From: an uncultured Paracoccaceae bacterium
Lineage (GTDB): Bacteria; Pseudomonadota; Alphaproteobacteria; Rhodobacterales; Rhodobacteraceae
Direction of reading: 5' to 3'
Assembly: GCA_905182165.1 (NCBI GenBank)
Contig: CAJJAK010000007.1
Location: 81,680-145,679, forward strand
DNA: 64,000 nucleotides
Under the pieces are notes generated by a model. It was not told where the DNA came from, searched no databases, and saw nothing but the letters and a program-made list of their open reading frames with translations. Positions 35,554 through 45,367 of this stretch are shown here, one piece after another. The position numbers and the translations under genes were made by a program. Position 1 is the first letter of the stretch; each line of letters opens with the position of its first letter.

Positions 35554-36539
35554 TCATTTCATTGTCAGAACAACTTTTCCTAACGATTTTCGCTGTTCAA
35601 CACTTGCTAATGCCTTGGCGGCATCTTTTGGGGACCAATTTGGGGCTTTATTTCTTTATTTTTATACATGTTGAATAATTCAGTAAGATATTTTTGATGC
35701 TTTTCTGGGTGCATACCAACCCAAGCCCCCCAAAAAACACCAACAATTTGACATCTCTTCAATAAGATTAGGTTGAGAGGAATCTTAGGAATTCCAGCTG
35801 GAAATCCAACAACTAAAAACCTTCCATTCCAGGCCATTGACCGAATACATGGTTCTGCATAATTTCCGCCAACTGCATCATAAACCACGTTAACCCCGTT
35901 TTGACCCGCTATCTCCTTTATTTTTGCTGATAAATCCTTTTGAGAATCTCTGTCCATAATTTTTGGATATACAATTGTTTCATCAGCACCAATTTTTTTA
36001 CAGAAAGCTGCCTTATCTTCAGAAGATACTGCCGCAATTACTTTAGCCCCAAGAGTTTTCCCCACCTCAATTGCTGCGGCTCCAACACCACCTGCTGCAC
36101 CAAGAATTAATAGTGTTTCTCCTGCTTTTATTGCCGCTCTATCTCTGAGCGCATAGTGAGAAGTACCATATGTAAAGATAAAGCACGCTGCGTCTTCAAA
36201 TGGCATTTCTTGAGGAATTTTAATTGCTGTAATCGCGGGCACATTTATGTGTGTGACGAAGCCACCATGCCCAGGAACGGCCAGAACCCTATCCCCAACA
36301 TTAAAATCCTTAACATTAAGGCCAATACTTTCAATTATTCCAGCAACCTCTCCACCTGGCGCAAAAGGTCTTGGGGGTTTAATTTGGTATAGATCACGAA
36401 TTATTAGCGTATCTGGAAAATTTACCCCAGCTGCTTTAACAGCGATGCAAATTTCACCTTCTTTAGGCTCTTTAAGCGAAATTTCAGTAAATATTAATGT
36501 TTCTGGCCCACCTGGGGTGTGACTTAGCATTGCTTTCAT
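35554..36539 (-). pseudogene. Quinone oxidoreductase/zinc-less MDR protein, frameshifted near the C-terminus
   Basis: NADPH-dependent medium-chain reductase of the quinone oxidoreductase type. The first frame (35607-36539) carries AAGVNFPDTLIIRDLYQIKPP, FAPGGEVAGIIE, the nucleotide-binding ILGAAGGVGAAAIEVGKTLGA near residue 145, and the family's VYDAVGGNYAEP. It ends in an improbable PQKMPPRH. One base added at about 35637-35640 restores SPKDAAKALASVEQRKSLG then KVVLTMK, with a stop at 35554-35556 and a normal length of about 328 residues. The lesion is in a short A/T run. ATG 36539 follows AGAGGTTAATT. It lies 63 bases downstream of nothing else; it appears to be a single gene. Confidence 0.85.
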
Positions 36540-36660
36540 AATTAACCTCTATTTGGTTTAAAGTATTTTTTGAAATTATTATACGAATGAAAGCGATCAA
36601 TCAAATTACTAAATTTTAATAGTAAGCTAATTTTACCAATGGCTGCACGTTGAAATTGCT

Positions 36661-37542
36661 TTATTTGTTTTTATGCACCCCTGTCAATGCATTTAAAATA
36701 AGAGCAAAGAATAGAATTGCACCACCTATAAGAGTGGAAAATTCTGCTTGTTCTCTTAAAATTATCCACCCCCAAACTGGCGCTAATATCACTTCAACCA
36801 TGCTCAAAAGAGCCAGATTAGTAGCAGTTAATACCTTACTACCAATGGAAAATAAAATCATACCACCACCAAGTAGGAATACACCCATAAATATTGATTT
36901 TACGGTATCTGAAGCAGAAATAGTTAATCCGTTTTCATTGAATGACAAAATTATACCTGCAAATATAATGGAGAATACTCCTCCTAAGACAATAGCTGGG
37001 CTCATGTTATTTAATTTACCCCATCTAAGGGAAAGTGTGAATCCGGCAAAACCAAGTGCTGAAGTTAGCGCAGCTAGGTTTCCTTTTATTCCACTGAAAG
37101 AAAGACCTCCACTGACCATAATTAAGATACCAATCATTGAACAAATTAATGCCCACCAGGTAGCTTTTCGAATAGGTTCTTTTAGCAAAGGCCAAGCTAA
37201 GATTGCTGTTAGAAATGGAGCGCTAGCAAATATAAAAGCCGCGTTTGCAATGGAAGTCGATTGGAAGGCGTATATACTACCAGCAAAGGCTAAAACGAGA
37301 GATATTGCCGCGGTCAAACCAGCTAAACCTATATTTGTTAGAGCCTTAAGGGGGTGTCCTTTTGATTGCCAGTATATATAGAAAAAAAGAACAAATATCA
37401 TCCCTACTGATCTATATAAAAGTATTTGCCAAGTTGTGGCATTATCAATGAAACGAATAGCAGTTCCCATACCAGACCAACATAGTCCAGCACCTAGAAC
37501 TAGAATAACGCCTAATTTATATGATGTGATTGACAAAAGCAT
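36661..37542 (-). CDS. EamA family transporter (DMT superfamily)
   Basis: Intact ten-helix drug/metabolite exporter of 293 residues with two EamA repeats: LGAGLCWSGMGTAIRFID in the first helix and GNLAALTSALGFAGFTLSLRWG opening the second repeat, then LLSMVEVILAPVWGWIILRE at the C-terminal conserved helix pair. The frame also opens at a TTG (37548); the ATG at 37542 follows GGGA and is preferred. Members export amino acids, nucleosides or other small metabolites; this one cannot be assigned. It is separated from the quinone reductase by 121 bases and divergent from the OYE gene. Confidence 0.85.
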   Translation of the reverse strand: MLLSITSYKLGVILVLGAGLCWSGMGTAIRFIDNATTWQILLYRSVGMIFVLFFYIYWQSKGHPLKALTNIGLAGLTAAISLVLAFAGSIYAFQSTSIANAAFIFASAPFLTAILAWPLLKEPIRKATWWALICSMIGILIMVSGGLSFSGIKGNLAALTSALGFAGFTLSLRWGKLNNMSPAIVLGGVFSIIFAGIILSFNENGLTISASDTVKSIFMGVFLLGGGMILFSIGSKVLTATNLALLSMVEVILAPVWGWIILREQAEFSTLIGGAILFFALILNALTGVHKNK

Positions 37543-37733
37543 TCCCAAAATAATGTACTATAATCGATTGTTAAATCATCACTATTGATATTTTTTCCAA
37601 TATTAAAGTGATTTTCTAATTCGTGATAAAACATCTTAGAGTGTTGGAAAATTTCTTGTTGTACAATCACAGGACATCAGTAGGTTAAAATTTATTTTAA
37701 CCCGAGTCGATGAAGCTATTTGGAGGTCAATTC

Positions 37734-38807
37734 ATGTCTACTTTGTTAAATTCATTAAAATTTTCAAGTGGGCTTGAAATGAAGAATCGTTTCATGCTCG
37801 CTCCACTTACAAACTGCCAGAGTTATGATGATGGTGTTCTATCTGACGAAGAATTTAATTGGTTAACTATGAGGGCTGCTGGTGGTTTTGGCTTAACAAT
37901 GACTTGCGCTGCACATGTGCAAGCCATAGGCCAAGGGTTTCCTGGGCAACTTGGTGTTTTTTCTGATAAACACTTGGATGGTTTAACCCGATTAGCAAAA
38001 AAAATAAAATCATATAAAAGTATTTCTATCTGTCAAATTCATCATGCTGGCATGCGATCCCCAGCAGAAATTATTGGTGAGGCTCCCGTTTGTCCATCTG
38101 CTAATGAGAAATTTGGTGCTAGAGCATTATCATTAATAGAAGTTGAGCAGCTTATAGAAGATTTCATCATGGCTGCAATTCGCTCTGAAAAAGCGGGTTT
38201 TGAAGGGGTCGAAATTCATGGCGCGCATGGATATATTATCGGCCAGTTTTTAAGTGCGGAAATAAACCAGCGAAATGATATTTATGGTGGAACTTTGGAG
38301 AATAGATCTAGAATTCTTTATGAGATTATTGATGGAATCCGGAAGCGTTGTAATCCAGATTTTGTTTTAGGTATTAGGTTATCACCTGAAAGATTTAATA
38401 TGAAATTAAGTGAAATAAAAAAATTGGCACAAGATTTAATGATGTCTGGTAAGATTGATTTCTTGGACATGTCTCTGTGGGATGTTTTTAAGGAACCGGA
38501 AGAAGATGAGCATAAAGGAAAATCATTACTGTCGCATTTTACCTCTCTAAAGAGGGCAAAAACCAAATTAGGGGTTGCAGGTAACATAACAACGCCAAAG
38601 GATGCTGAGATGGTGATGGCAGATGGAGTGGATTGGTTGATGTTGGGTCGAGCGGCAATACTTCATCATGATTTCCCCAATCGATACAAAGTTAATCCAA
38701 GCTTTGAGCCAATAAAAATCCCAGTTTCCAGAGAATATTTAGCATCAGAAGGACTTTCCACAAAATTTGTTGACTACATGTCAGGATGGAAGGGGTTTGT
38801 TGAGTAA
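37734..38807 (+). CDS. NADH:flavin oxidoreductase, Old Yellow Enzyme family
   Basis: FMN-containing TIM-barrel ene-reductase of 357 residues. FMLAPLTNCQSYDDGVLS at the N-terminus, QIHHAGMRSP near residue 107, VEIHGAHGYIIGQFLS near 162 with the substrate-binding His pair, NQRNDIYGGTLENRSRILYEII near 180, and GVAGNITTPKDAEMVM plus LGRAAILHHDFPN at the C-terminus are all canonical. ATG 37734 is chosen because GGAGG stands 8 bases before it; the frame also opens at 37710. It belongs to the single-domain group without Fe-S cluster, unlike the neighbouring TMA-dehydrogenase-like gene at 39020. Substrate is not predictable. Confidence 0.9.
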   Translation: MSTLLNSLKFSSGLEMKNRFMLAPLTNCQSYDDGVLSDEEFNWLTMRAAGGFGLTMTCAAHVQAIGQGFPGQLGVFSDKHLDGLTRLAKKIKSYKSISICQIHHAGMRSPAEIIGEAPVCPSANEKFGARALSLIEVEQLIEDFIMAAIRSEKAGFEGVEIHGAHGYIIGQFLSAEINQRNDIYGGTLENRSRILYEIIDGIRKRCNPDFVLGIRLSPERFNMKLSEIKKLAQDLMMSGKIDFLDMSLWDVFKEPEEDEHKGKSLLSHFTSLKRAKTKLGVAGNITTPKDAEMVMADGVDWLMLGRAAILHHDFPNRYKVNPSFEPIKIPVSREYLASEGLSTKFVDYMSGWKGFVE

Positions 38808-39019
38808 GTGTTAATCGCATAATATCATTGCTGTGATAGTTTTATGCCGGTTGTGCCATAATAGAAATTGATATTACTCTTTATAAAGATAAAGCTGATC
38901 TTTTGAAAATGGTGTGTGATTATTTAAAATTGAATATTTAGAGTGTCGAAACCTAATTAATCTTAATACTAATTTAAAAAATATCGTTAGATGTTAAATC
39001 AATTTCAAAGGTAACTTAA

Positions 39020-41043
39020 ATGCGCGACAAACGTCATGATATATTATTTGAACCAATAAAATTAGGACCTGTGACGGCAAAGAACAGGTTTTATCAAGTT
39101 CCACATTGTAGTGGAATGGGTTGGAGAAGACCAAAAACTGCTGCGGCGATGAGGGGTGTGAAGGCTGAAGGTGGGTGGGGCGTCGTTAATACGGAGTATT
39201 GTTCAATACACCCCACCTCAGATAATGACTCCTTTCCCTATGCTGCTTTGTGGGATGATAATGATATAAAAGCCCATAGTTTAATGACGAACAATGTCCA
39301 TAAACACGGAGCATTAGCTGGGGTGGAGCTTTGGATTGGCGGTGGAATGGTTGTCAATTTGGGAACCCGAATTCCTGCGCTTGGAATACAAAACCGCCCT
39401 CAAACTGATTACAGTGTCAATCATCCAGGTCAAGGTCGCGCTCTTGATAAGCAAGATATAAAAAATATTCGTAGGTGGCATAAAGATGCTGCAATGCGCG
39501 CAATTCAAGCAGGGTTTGATATTGTTTACGTATATGCAACGCATGGATATTTACTTTCAGAATTTCTAAGTGCATCTACCAATAATCGATCAGATGAGTA
39601 TGGTGGATGTCTAAAAAACCGTGTCAGATTAGTTAAAGAGTTGATTGAGGAAACTAAAGAGGCAGTTGCTGGTAAAGCTGCTGTGGCGACACGCTTCAGT
39701 GTTGATTTACAAGAACCAGAAAGTTATGATGCATTTGGATTATTGGCTGATTTGCCTGATTTATGGGATCTTACTGTTAATGATTATAATACTGAAATGG
39801 GTAATTCTCGGTTTGTTAAAGAGGGATCGTTGGTATCTAGTGTTTCGGCTGCTAAATTATTAACAAAAAAACCTGTAGTTGCTGTTGGTCGATTTACATC
39901 CCCAGACAAAATGGCTGAATTATTAAGAAATGGCTCTCAAGATTTAATTGGTGCGCAGACCATCTATTGCAGACCATTATTAGCCATTAAAAACAGAAAA
40001 CACAGATCAAATTAAAGAATGTATCGGCTGTAATATTTGCGTTTCAAGTGATAATTTTTCAGTTCCAATTCGTTGTACACAAAACCCTACAATGGGTGAG
40101 GAGTGGCGTTTTGGTTGGCACCCAGAAAAAATAAAAAAGAAAAAATCATAAAAAAGATTTTTGGTTGTTGGTGCTGGCCCCTCTGGTCTCGAGGCTGCGC
40201 GGGTATTGGGTGAGCAAGGAAATAAAGTTATTTTAGCTGAAGCAACTAGGAATTTAGGTGGACGCGTAATTAAAGAATCTAATTTATTGGGTTTGGCAGA
40301 ATGGCGTCGAGTTAGCGACTGGAGAATTACTCAGATTAATAAATTGTCTAATATTGAAATCTATAGGGAAAGTGAATTAGTAGCAGATGATGTAACTGAA
40401 TTAAACGTAGATTTTGTTATGATCGCTACTGGGGCTAAATGGGCCGAAGATGCTATAGGTAGACATAGTGACACTGGTTTTGAAATAGCTGATAAGAATA
40501 TGATTATTGGTGCTGAACGTATATTAAGTGGTGAGAAGATAGATGCTGAATGCATAGTGATCTATGATGATGACCATTATTATATAGGCTCTGTAATGGC
40601 TCTAGAACTTGCAAAAAGAGGTCATAAAGTTGTATTGGTCACTCCAGCTGGCCGACCTTGTAGCTGGGGTAAGTATACGGATGAACAAGCTCCCTCTAAT
40701 TTGGCATTATATGATGCGAACGTAAAAGTGATTACTAACAAGACAATCATTAATGTCGAACAAGGAATCTGCTGAGGCAAAGTGCATTTATTCTTCCGAA
40801 GTCACAGCCATTAAGTGTGATGCAATAATTCCCCTAACTAGAAGAATTCCCTCAGTTGATTTGTATAATTCACTAGCAATATCAACAGAAAATGGACGTA
40901 ATCCTTCAATGATCAAAATTGGAGATGCTGATGCGCCATCTCATATAGCTGCAGCAATTTATAGTGGCTATAGATCTGCTATTGAATGTAGGGAGAGTTT
41001 TTCATCGTCTGAATTTTATGGAAAACGGGAAAATCAATTGTGA
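39020..41043 (+). pseudogene. Trimethylamine/dimethylamine dehydrogenase-like flavoprotein, several frame breaks
   Basis: Iron-sulfur flavoprotein related to TMADH, which demethylates tri- or dimethylamine and passes electrons to ETF. The N-terminal barrel matches closely: DILFEPIKLGPVTAKNRFYQ, VPHCSGMG with the Cys that carries covalent FMN, GGWGVVNTEYCSI, DIVYVYATHGYLLSEFLS with the Tyr and His of the catalytic triad, and WDLTVNDY. The first frame ends at 40015; the next holds CIGCNICVSS and CTQNPTMGEEWRFGWHPEK (4Fe-4S site), hits a TAA after IKKKKS, and resumes VVGAGPSGLEAARVLGEQG. A last change near 40755 leads to EAKCIYSSEVTAIKC and GDADAPSHIAAAIYSGYRSAIE. Total span of about 674 codons is near the 729 of TMADH. 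Catalytic residues survive. Confidence 0.82.
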
Positions 41044-41162
41044 AAAAATTAAATGACTTAAACATTATATTTCTGAATTAATGTGTCAGTTGGTCGCGTT
41101 TTTAAATATTGAAAAGTACTACCTTTTGGGTATTGAAAAGTTCTTAATCTGAAAGGTAAGAA

Positions 41163-41582
41163 ATGAAATTTTTGTCAACAATTTTGTTAGTTTTTATTTG
41201 CTCCCCCGTTCTAGCGGAAGATATTACGATCGAAATGCTTAATAAAGATTCAGACGGCAATAAAATGGTCTTCAGCGAGGAAGTGGCGCGGATAGAAGTA
41301 GGTGATACGATAACATGGGTACCAACCTCAAAGGGTCATAATGTTGAAATGAGAGCATCACCAAATAAGCTAAAATTCAAGTCAAAACCAAATAAGAAAG
41401 TGGCTATAACTTTTGATACACCTGGTATTTATTACTACTGGTGCACACCTCACAAAGGGATGGGTATGATTGGTTTGGTTGTCGTTGGTGGTGATCTTTC
41501 AAATATAGATCAAATTTCTAAAGCAAAAGCCTTTGGAAAGACCAAGAAAAAACTGAAAAGCTTGGTGCAATCTTTAAATTAA
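41163..41582 (+). CDS. Pseudoazurin-type blue copper protein
   Basis: Periplasmic type 1 copper electron carrier. Signal peptide MKFLSTILLVFICSPVLA, then a cupredoxin domain. All four copper ligands are visible: His in TSKGHNVEM near residue 59, Cys and His in YYWCTPHKGMGMIG near residues 98-101, and Met in MGMIG a few residues on. The C-terminal two-helix extension (ISKAKAFGKTKKKLKSL) is typical of pseudoazurin and rules out amicyanin. Pseudoazurins donate to nitrite or nitrous oxide reductases or accept from periplasmic dehydrogenases. ATG 41163 follows AGGTAAG. It lies 119 bases after the TMADH-like gene on the same strand; a functional link is possible but TMADH is cytoplasmic. Confidence 0.92.
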   Translation: MKFLSTILLVFICSPVLAEDITIEMLNKDSDGNKMVFSEEVARIEVGDTITWVPTSKGHNVEMRASPNKLKFKSKPNKKVAITFDTPGIYYYWCTPHKGMGMIGLVVVGGDLSNIDQISKAKAFGKTKKKLKSLVQSLN

Positions 41583-41584
41583 CC

Positions 41585-42067
41585 TTATTGTATTTCGAGT
41601 TCACCTTCTATCTCGATTGCAAAATTCATTGGTAACCCTGCAACGCCGATTGCGGAGCGTGCATGGTTGCCAATATTCTTTCCAAAAATATCAATGATTA
41701 AATCACTGAACCCATTAATAACCAGATGTTGTTCATCAAAATCTGGTGTTGAGTTAACCATCCCGAATACACGACCCCAACCTGTAATGTGAGAAAGTTC
41801 TCCAATCTCATGTTTTAAATTAGAAAGCACTGATAGGGCGATTTCTCTAGCTGCTATATGAGCCTGGTCCATAGTGAGGTCTCTACCTACCTTGCCATAT
41901 GGGCCATCAATTTTTCCCTTATCAGAGTGTCTCGGATGACCAGATATAAATACCCGGTTTCCTCTAACATTCACGAAATTAAAAGGAAGATGTAAACCTT
42001 TTGGTAAGATTATTGGTGGAGGCAGTTTATAACCAAGTTCAGTTATTCTCTCTTCTGGTGTTTTCAT
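41585..42067 (-). CDS. RidA family (YjgF/Rid) protein
   Basis: A 160-residue Rid-superfamily protein. The N-terminal ERITELGYKLPPP and the core VRGNRVFISGHPR, then ALSVLSNLKHEIGELSHITGWGRVFGMVNSTPDFDEQHLVINGFSD and HARSAIGVAGLPMNFAIEIEGEL match the RidA-like group with an extended N-terminus. The conserved Arg in HARSAIG corresponds to Arg105 of RidA, which binds the imine carboxylate, so enamine/imine deaminase activity is plausible. It converges with pseudoazurin (2 bases between stops) and has its own upstream region of 111 bases. Confidence 0.85.
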   Translation of the reverse strand: MKTPEERITELGYKLPPPIILPKGLHLPFNFVNVRGNRVFISGHPRHSDKGKIDGPYGKVGRDLTMDQAHIAAREIALSVLSNLKHEIGELSHITGWGRVFGMVNSTPDFDEQHLVINGFSDLIIDIFGKNIGNHARSAIGVAGLPMNFAIEIEGELEIQ

Positions 42068-42178
42068 TTTTAAATATCCATCTAGTGTTGTTCTAAAGTA
42101 GCAATAATTATAGTGTTGTATAGAGCCATTTCTGCCAATAATATCTAGAACTAGGTATAATCAAATCTGGAAAAAAAA

Positions 42179-42697
42179 ATGCCAGTCAAATATTTTAGTT
42201 ATGGGTCCAATATGTCGGCCTCCTATTTAAAAAAAATTCGAAATGTAAAAACTTCATTGAGTCAAGTTGCAAAATTAAAAGATTATCAATTTGTGATGAA
42301 CATGCCTGGACCTAATTTCATAGAGCCAGGGTTTGGTAATATTACTGAAAAGAAAGGTTTCTATGTTGAGGGCATGTTGCATGAAATATCAGATGATGAT
42401 TTTAGACGTATAGTTGCATCCGAGGGTGAGGATTACATGGTTGCAGATATTTCCCTTGAGACTGATTCTGGATTACAATTGTCAAAAACATTAATATACA
42501 AATCAGATGTTAAAGAATTAAAAACTTCTCGACGTTATTTAAAGTTAATTGTGAATGCGGCTAGAGAAAATAAGTTAAGCATAGAATACATAAATGAGTT
42601 GTCACAAATACGGTCTGTATATTATCCTGTGCTCTCAGAGTATTATTCGATAGTAGTTTATTTTTGGGTAAAAAGTAGAGCACGTAAAATAGGGTGA
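42179..42697 (+). CDS. Gamma-glutamylcyclotransferase-like (GGCT/AIG2) family protein
   Basis: A 172-residue protein with the GGCT-like fold. The hallmark KYFSYGSNMSASYL at residues 4-17 forms the Y-G-S-N substrate loop, and the following GFGNITEKKGFYVEGMLHEISDDDFRRI and a conserved acid near ASEGEDY (position of the catalytic Glu) match. GGCT enzymes form 5-oxoproline from gamma-glutamyl amino acids or degrade glutathione. The C-terminus is Tyr- and Lys-rich and does not help. ATG 42179 has only an A-rich leader. It stands alone, followed by 188 bases with no gene. Confidence 0.8.
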   Translation: MPVKYFSYGSNMSASYLKKIRNVKTSLSQVAKLKDYQFVMNMPGPNFIEPGFGNITEKKGFYVEGMLHEISDDDFRRIVASEGEDYMVADISLETDSGLQLSKTLIYKSDVKELKTSRRYLKLIVNAARENKLSIEYINELSQIRSVYYPVLSEYYSIVVYFWVKSRARKIG

Positions 42698-42885
42698 TAA
42701 ATAGTATTTTGTATAAGTAAGTACTATTTGAATAAAACTACGCGCTCTTAAGGTATATATAACAAAAGGTGTGTATTTAAAAAGTTTAATAAAAAGTACT
42801 GCAATATTAATTTTCTTTATTACATGAACGATAAGTAAAGAACTTATGTCAGAGAATATTTTAATCTTCATAAGAAAGCTTAAAA

Positions 42886-43743
42886 ATGGAAAATAGTGAC
42901 CTTATCCAAGCAAGAAGAAGTTTTATTTTTACTCCAGGTCTAAAACCAGAAATGTTTCCTAAAGCATTAGCTTCGGGGGCAGATATGGTCTGTATTGAAT
43001 TAGAAGATGGCATAGCGCCTAAAGACAAAGAAGAAGCTCGAATAAAAGCATTAAAGCTGTTTGAAACTCCTCAAGCTGTAGATGGCATTGAAAGAATTGT
43101 GAGGATAAACTCAATGCGTGAAAGGTTTGGTATCGAAGATGTTTTGGCAGTTTTATCAACAGATACACCGCCACCAAGTTTAATGATGCCAAAGGTGCGC
43201 TGTCCAGATGAAGTAGTAATGCTTGACCAACTTCTAACTGAACGAGGCCATGAAACACGATTACATATAATAATAGAAACAAATGCCGGCTTAGAGGCTG
43301 CATATGAGATTGCGCATTGTAGTAATCGGATAGAGGCAATGTTTTTTGGTGGAGTGGACATGGCAGCAGAACTTCGTTGTGAAAACAACTGGGATCAACT
43401 GTTTTATGCGCGTTCGCGTGTAGTTCACGCTGCCGCTTCGGCAGGTTTAGATGTAATCGATGTTCCCTTTTTAAATTTAGAAGATTTAGATGGAATGTGC
43501 GTTGAAGCACAACAGGCAAAAAACCTTGGATTTGCTGGTAAGGGATCTGTTCATCCCAAACAGATTGGTCTTTTGAATAATATTTTTACGCCTTCTGATG
43601 AAAAAATCTTAAGAGCTAGACGAATAATTACAACTTTTGAAGAAGCTGATACTGGCCTTGTTTTGATTGATGGAAAATTAATTGAATTTCAAAAAGATGA
43701 AGATAATAGCAAATTTTCTGTAGCTAATAAACTAGGAAAATAA
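42886..43743 (+). CDS. HpcH/HpaI aldolase/citrate lyase family protein (CitE-like)
   Basis: TIM-barrel CoA-ester lyase or aldolase of 285 residues. RRSFIFTPGLKPEMFPKALASGADMVCIELEDGIAPKDK holds the N-terminal barrel with the conserved acid pair; IERIVRINS binds the acyl-CoA; and IETNAGLEAAYEIA and MFFGGVDMAAELRC carry the Mg-binding Glu and Asp. The C-terminal GFAGKGSVHPKQIG matches the CitE nucleotide-loop. Malyl-, citramalyl- or other beta-hydroxyacyl-CoA lyase activity is possible. It starts the run 42886-45266 with the isochorismatase-like and amidinohydrolase-like genes, 23 bases upstream of the former, suggesting a joint catabolic route. ATG 42886 follows AGAAAGC weakly. Confidence 0.88.
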   Translation: MENSDLIQARRSFIFTPGLKPEMFPKALASGADMVCIELEDGIAPKDKEEARIKALKLFETPQAVDGIERIVRINSMRERFGIEDVLAVLSTDTPPPSLMMPKVRCPDEVVMLDQLLTERGHETRLHIIIETNAGLEAAYEIAHCSNRIEAMFFGGVDMAAELRCENNWDQLFYARSRVVHAAASAGLDVIDVPFLNLEDLDGMCVEAQQAKNLGFAGKGSVHPKQIGLLNNIFTPSDEKILRARRIITTFEEADTGLVLIDGKLIEFQKDEDNSKFSVANKLGK

Positions 43744-43766
43744 TTAAAAAGTTAATAGGATTAAAA

Positions 43767-44382
43767 ATGATTAAAAAATTTGATGCTTCTACAGCAATGC
43801 TTTTGGTGGATGTCCAAAGGGGTGTTAATGATACCTCTTATTATGGTGGGAGCAAAGGGAGACGAAACAATCTTAACGCTGAAGAAAACATCATAAAAAT
43901 ATTAAATGAATGGCGTTTATCTGAACGGATGGTGGCATTTACAAAGCATAACTCAAGAGAGGCAAATTCGCCCCTAAAGTTAAGTTTAGAAAGTGGTCAA
44001 CAACTTGATGAAAGTGGTTGCCAGAAACCAAAAGCTTTATGTGAATAGAGAAGAAGGGTTTATTGGAACTTCATTAGAATTAGATTTGCGGCGTGCGGGT
44101 GCTCAAAGACTTTTAGTGGTGGGGTTTTTTACTAATGTTTGTATTGAAACCACGGTACGGATGGCAGGAAATATGGGTTTTGATACGTATTTAGTGCATG
44201 ATGCTTGCGCTGCTATGAATGGTATTGGTCATGATGGTGAGGACTATGACCCAGTCCTTGTCCATAAAATGGCAATTGCAAATATGCATGGTGAATTTTG
44301 TACGGCCATCTCAACTCAAGATGCCCTTGATTTGTGTAAAAGTGATGCAGCGCATTTGGATCGCGTGCAGGGTAATGAATGA
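43767..44382 (+). pseudogene. Isochorismatase-like cysteine hydrolase, frameshifted
   Basis: Small amidase-type cysteine hydrolase. The first frame begins FDASTAMLLVDVQRGVND with the catalytic Asp, then MVAFTKHNSREANSPLKLS; the second continues EEGFIGTSLELDLRRAGAQRLLVVGFFTNVCIETTVRMAGNMGFDTYLVHDACAAMN, with the nucleophile Cys in NVCIETT. The frames cross between 43993 and 44043 near SGQQLDE/NLMKVV, where about one base has changed. The region that should carry the catalytic Lys reads VVARNQKLYVNREEGF. Restored length is about 205 residues, the family norm. The stop overlaps the ATG of the next gene (ATGA), so they are translationally coupled. Confidence 0.85.
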
Positions 44383-45266
44383 CATTTAGTGTATCATCAA
44401 TGACTGCTTCTTTAAGAAAAGTGGCCCTTCTTAAACCAGGCGCTTGTTTAAAAAATGCTGATCCAAGTAAATGGCATTATGGGCCTACATTTGATCCAGG
44501 AAAAGTTGAAGAAATTCATGCCTCATTTGTTAGTTTATTAGAAGATGAAGATGTTGAGATTTTTTGGATCGAAGACCACAATTCAGAAATTGCAGATGCT
44601 GTATTTACTTATGATGCTTCGTTAATGACTAAGTTTGGAGCAATTTTGATGTCTCCAGGAAAGGTGCTTAGATCAGGGGAACAAGATTTGCATAGGGTAT
44701 TTTATAAATCACACAATATACCAATTATTGGATCAATTTCTGGTGATGCAAGAGCGGAAGCTGGAGATACACTTTGGTTGGACGAGACAACACTTGTTGT
44801 TGGAAGGGGATTTCGGACAAATCAACTGGGTGTAAACCAAATAAAGGATCTCTTAGAGCCACGAGGTGTTAATGTATTTGCTTTTGATTTGCCATTTTAT
44901 GCTGGTGCTGCAGCATGTTTGCATTTAATGTCTCTTATCAGCTTGGTCGATACTAGAGCTGCCTTGGTGGTTATGCCATTATTACCTGTTGGATTTTATG
45001 AATTATTAAGTTCTAAGGGCTTTCAATTAATAGAAGCTCCAATGTCAGAATTTGAAGAGAGCAATACTTTAAGTACGAATGTATTAGCTATCTCGCCAGG
45101 GAATTGCGTTATGCTTAATGGCTTACCAAAAACCACTGAAAAACTCCTCAAAGTATTTATAGTAAGTTATGAAGTAAGAAGTGTGAAGGATTTATTATTA
45201 TTAACAAAATTAAAACATAATGACAGGGCAGTTAATTTATTAATTTTTATACCAGGCAATATCTGA
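44379..45266 (+). CDS. Amidinotransferase/dimethylargininase-like protein, C-terminus degraded
   Basis: Pentein-fold hydrolase or transferase of the dimethylarginine dimethylaminohydrolase group. LKPGACLKNADPSKWHYG, FWIEDHNSEIADAVFTYDASL, AEAGDTLWLDETTLVVGRGFRTNQLGV (substrate Asp and Glu) and AAACLHLMSL with the catalytic His are present. After LAISPGNCVMLNGLPKT the sequence turns to KVFIVSYEVRSVKDLLLLTKL and lacks the expected GGxTCxT loop that holds the nucleophile Cys, in any frame that I could follow. So the last 40 residues are scrambled, probably by more than one indel. Overlaps the isochorismatase stop by 4 bases. Listed as CDS because the frame is open, but activity is doubtful. Confidence 0.7.
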   Translation: MTFSVSSMTASLRKVALLKPGACLKNADPSKWHYGPTFDPGKVEEIHASFVSLLEDEDVEIFWIEDHNSEIADAVFTYDASLMTKFGAILMSPGKVLRSGEQDLHRVFYKSHNIPIIGSISGDARAEAGDTLWLDETTLVVGRGFRTNQLGVNQIKDLLEPRGVNVFAFDLPFYAGAAACLHLMSLISLVDTRAALVVMPLLPVGFYELLSSKGFQLIEAPMSEFEESNTLSTNVLAISPGNCVMLNGLPKTTEKLLKVFIVSYEVRSVKDLLLLTKLKHNDRAVNLLIFIPGNI

Positions 45267-45367
45267 TTATAGTGTTTATAATTCTAGGTCCCGCACCAAA
45301 AGGAAAATAATTTTTTGAAAACTTAATATTATCTCTGACCTCATTTTAAATAGGAAATAATGCTATT

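Noticed and set aside
36650..37381. 243-codon plus-strand frame over the EamA gene
   Set aside because: Composition is that of an antisense shadow, rich in Pro, Lys and Ile; the minus strand has a complete transporter.
38808..39019. Short open stretch ending LLKMVCDYLKLNI as a small gene
   Set aside because: It has no start codon in frame after the preceding stop and no ribosome site; the 212-base gap shows nothing else.
43019..43519. 166-codon minus-strand frame over the CitE-like gene
   Set aside because: It is His- and Leu-rich shadow sequence; the plus-strand frame carries all family motifs.
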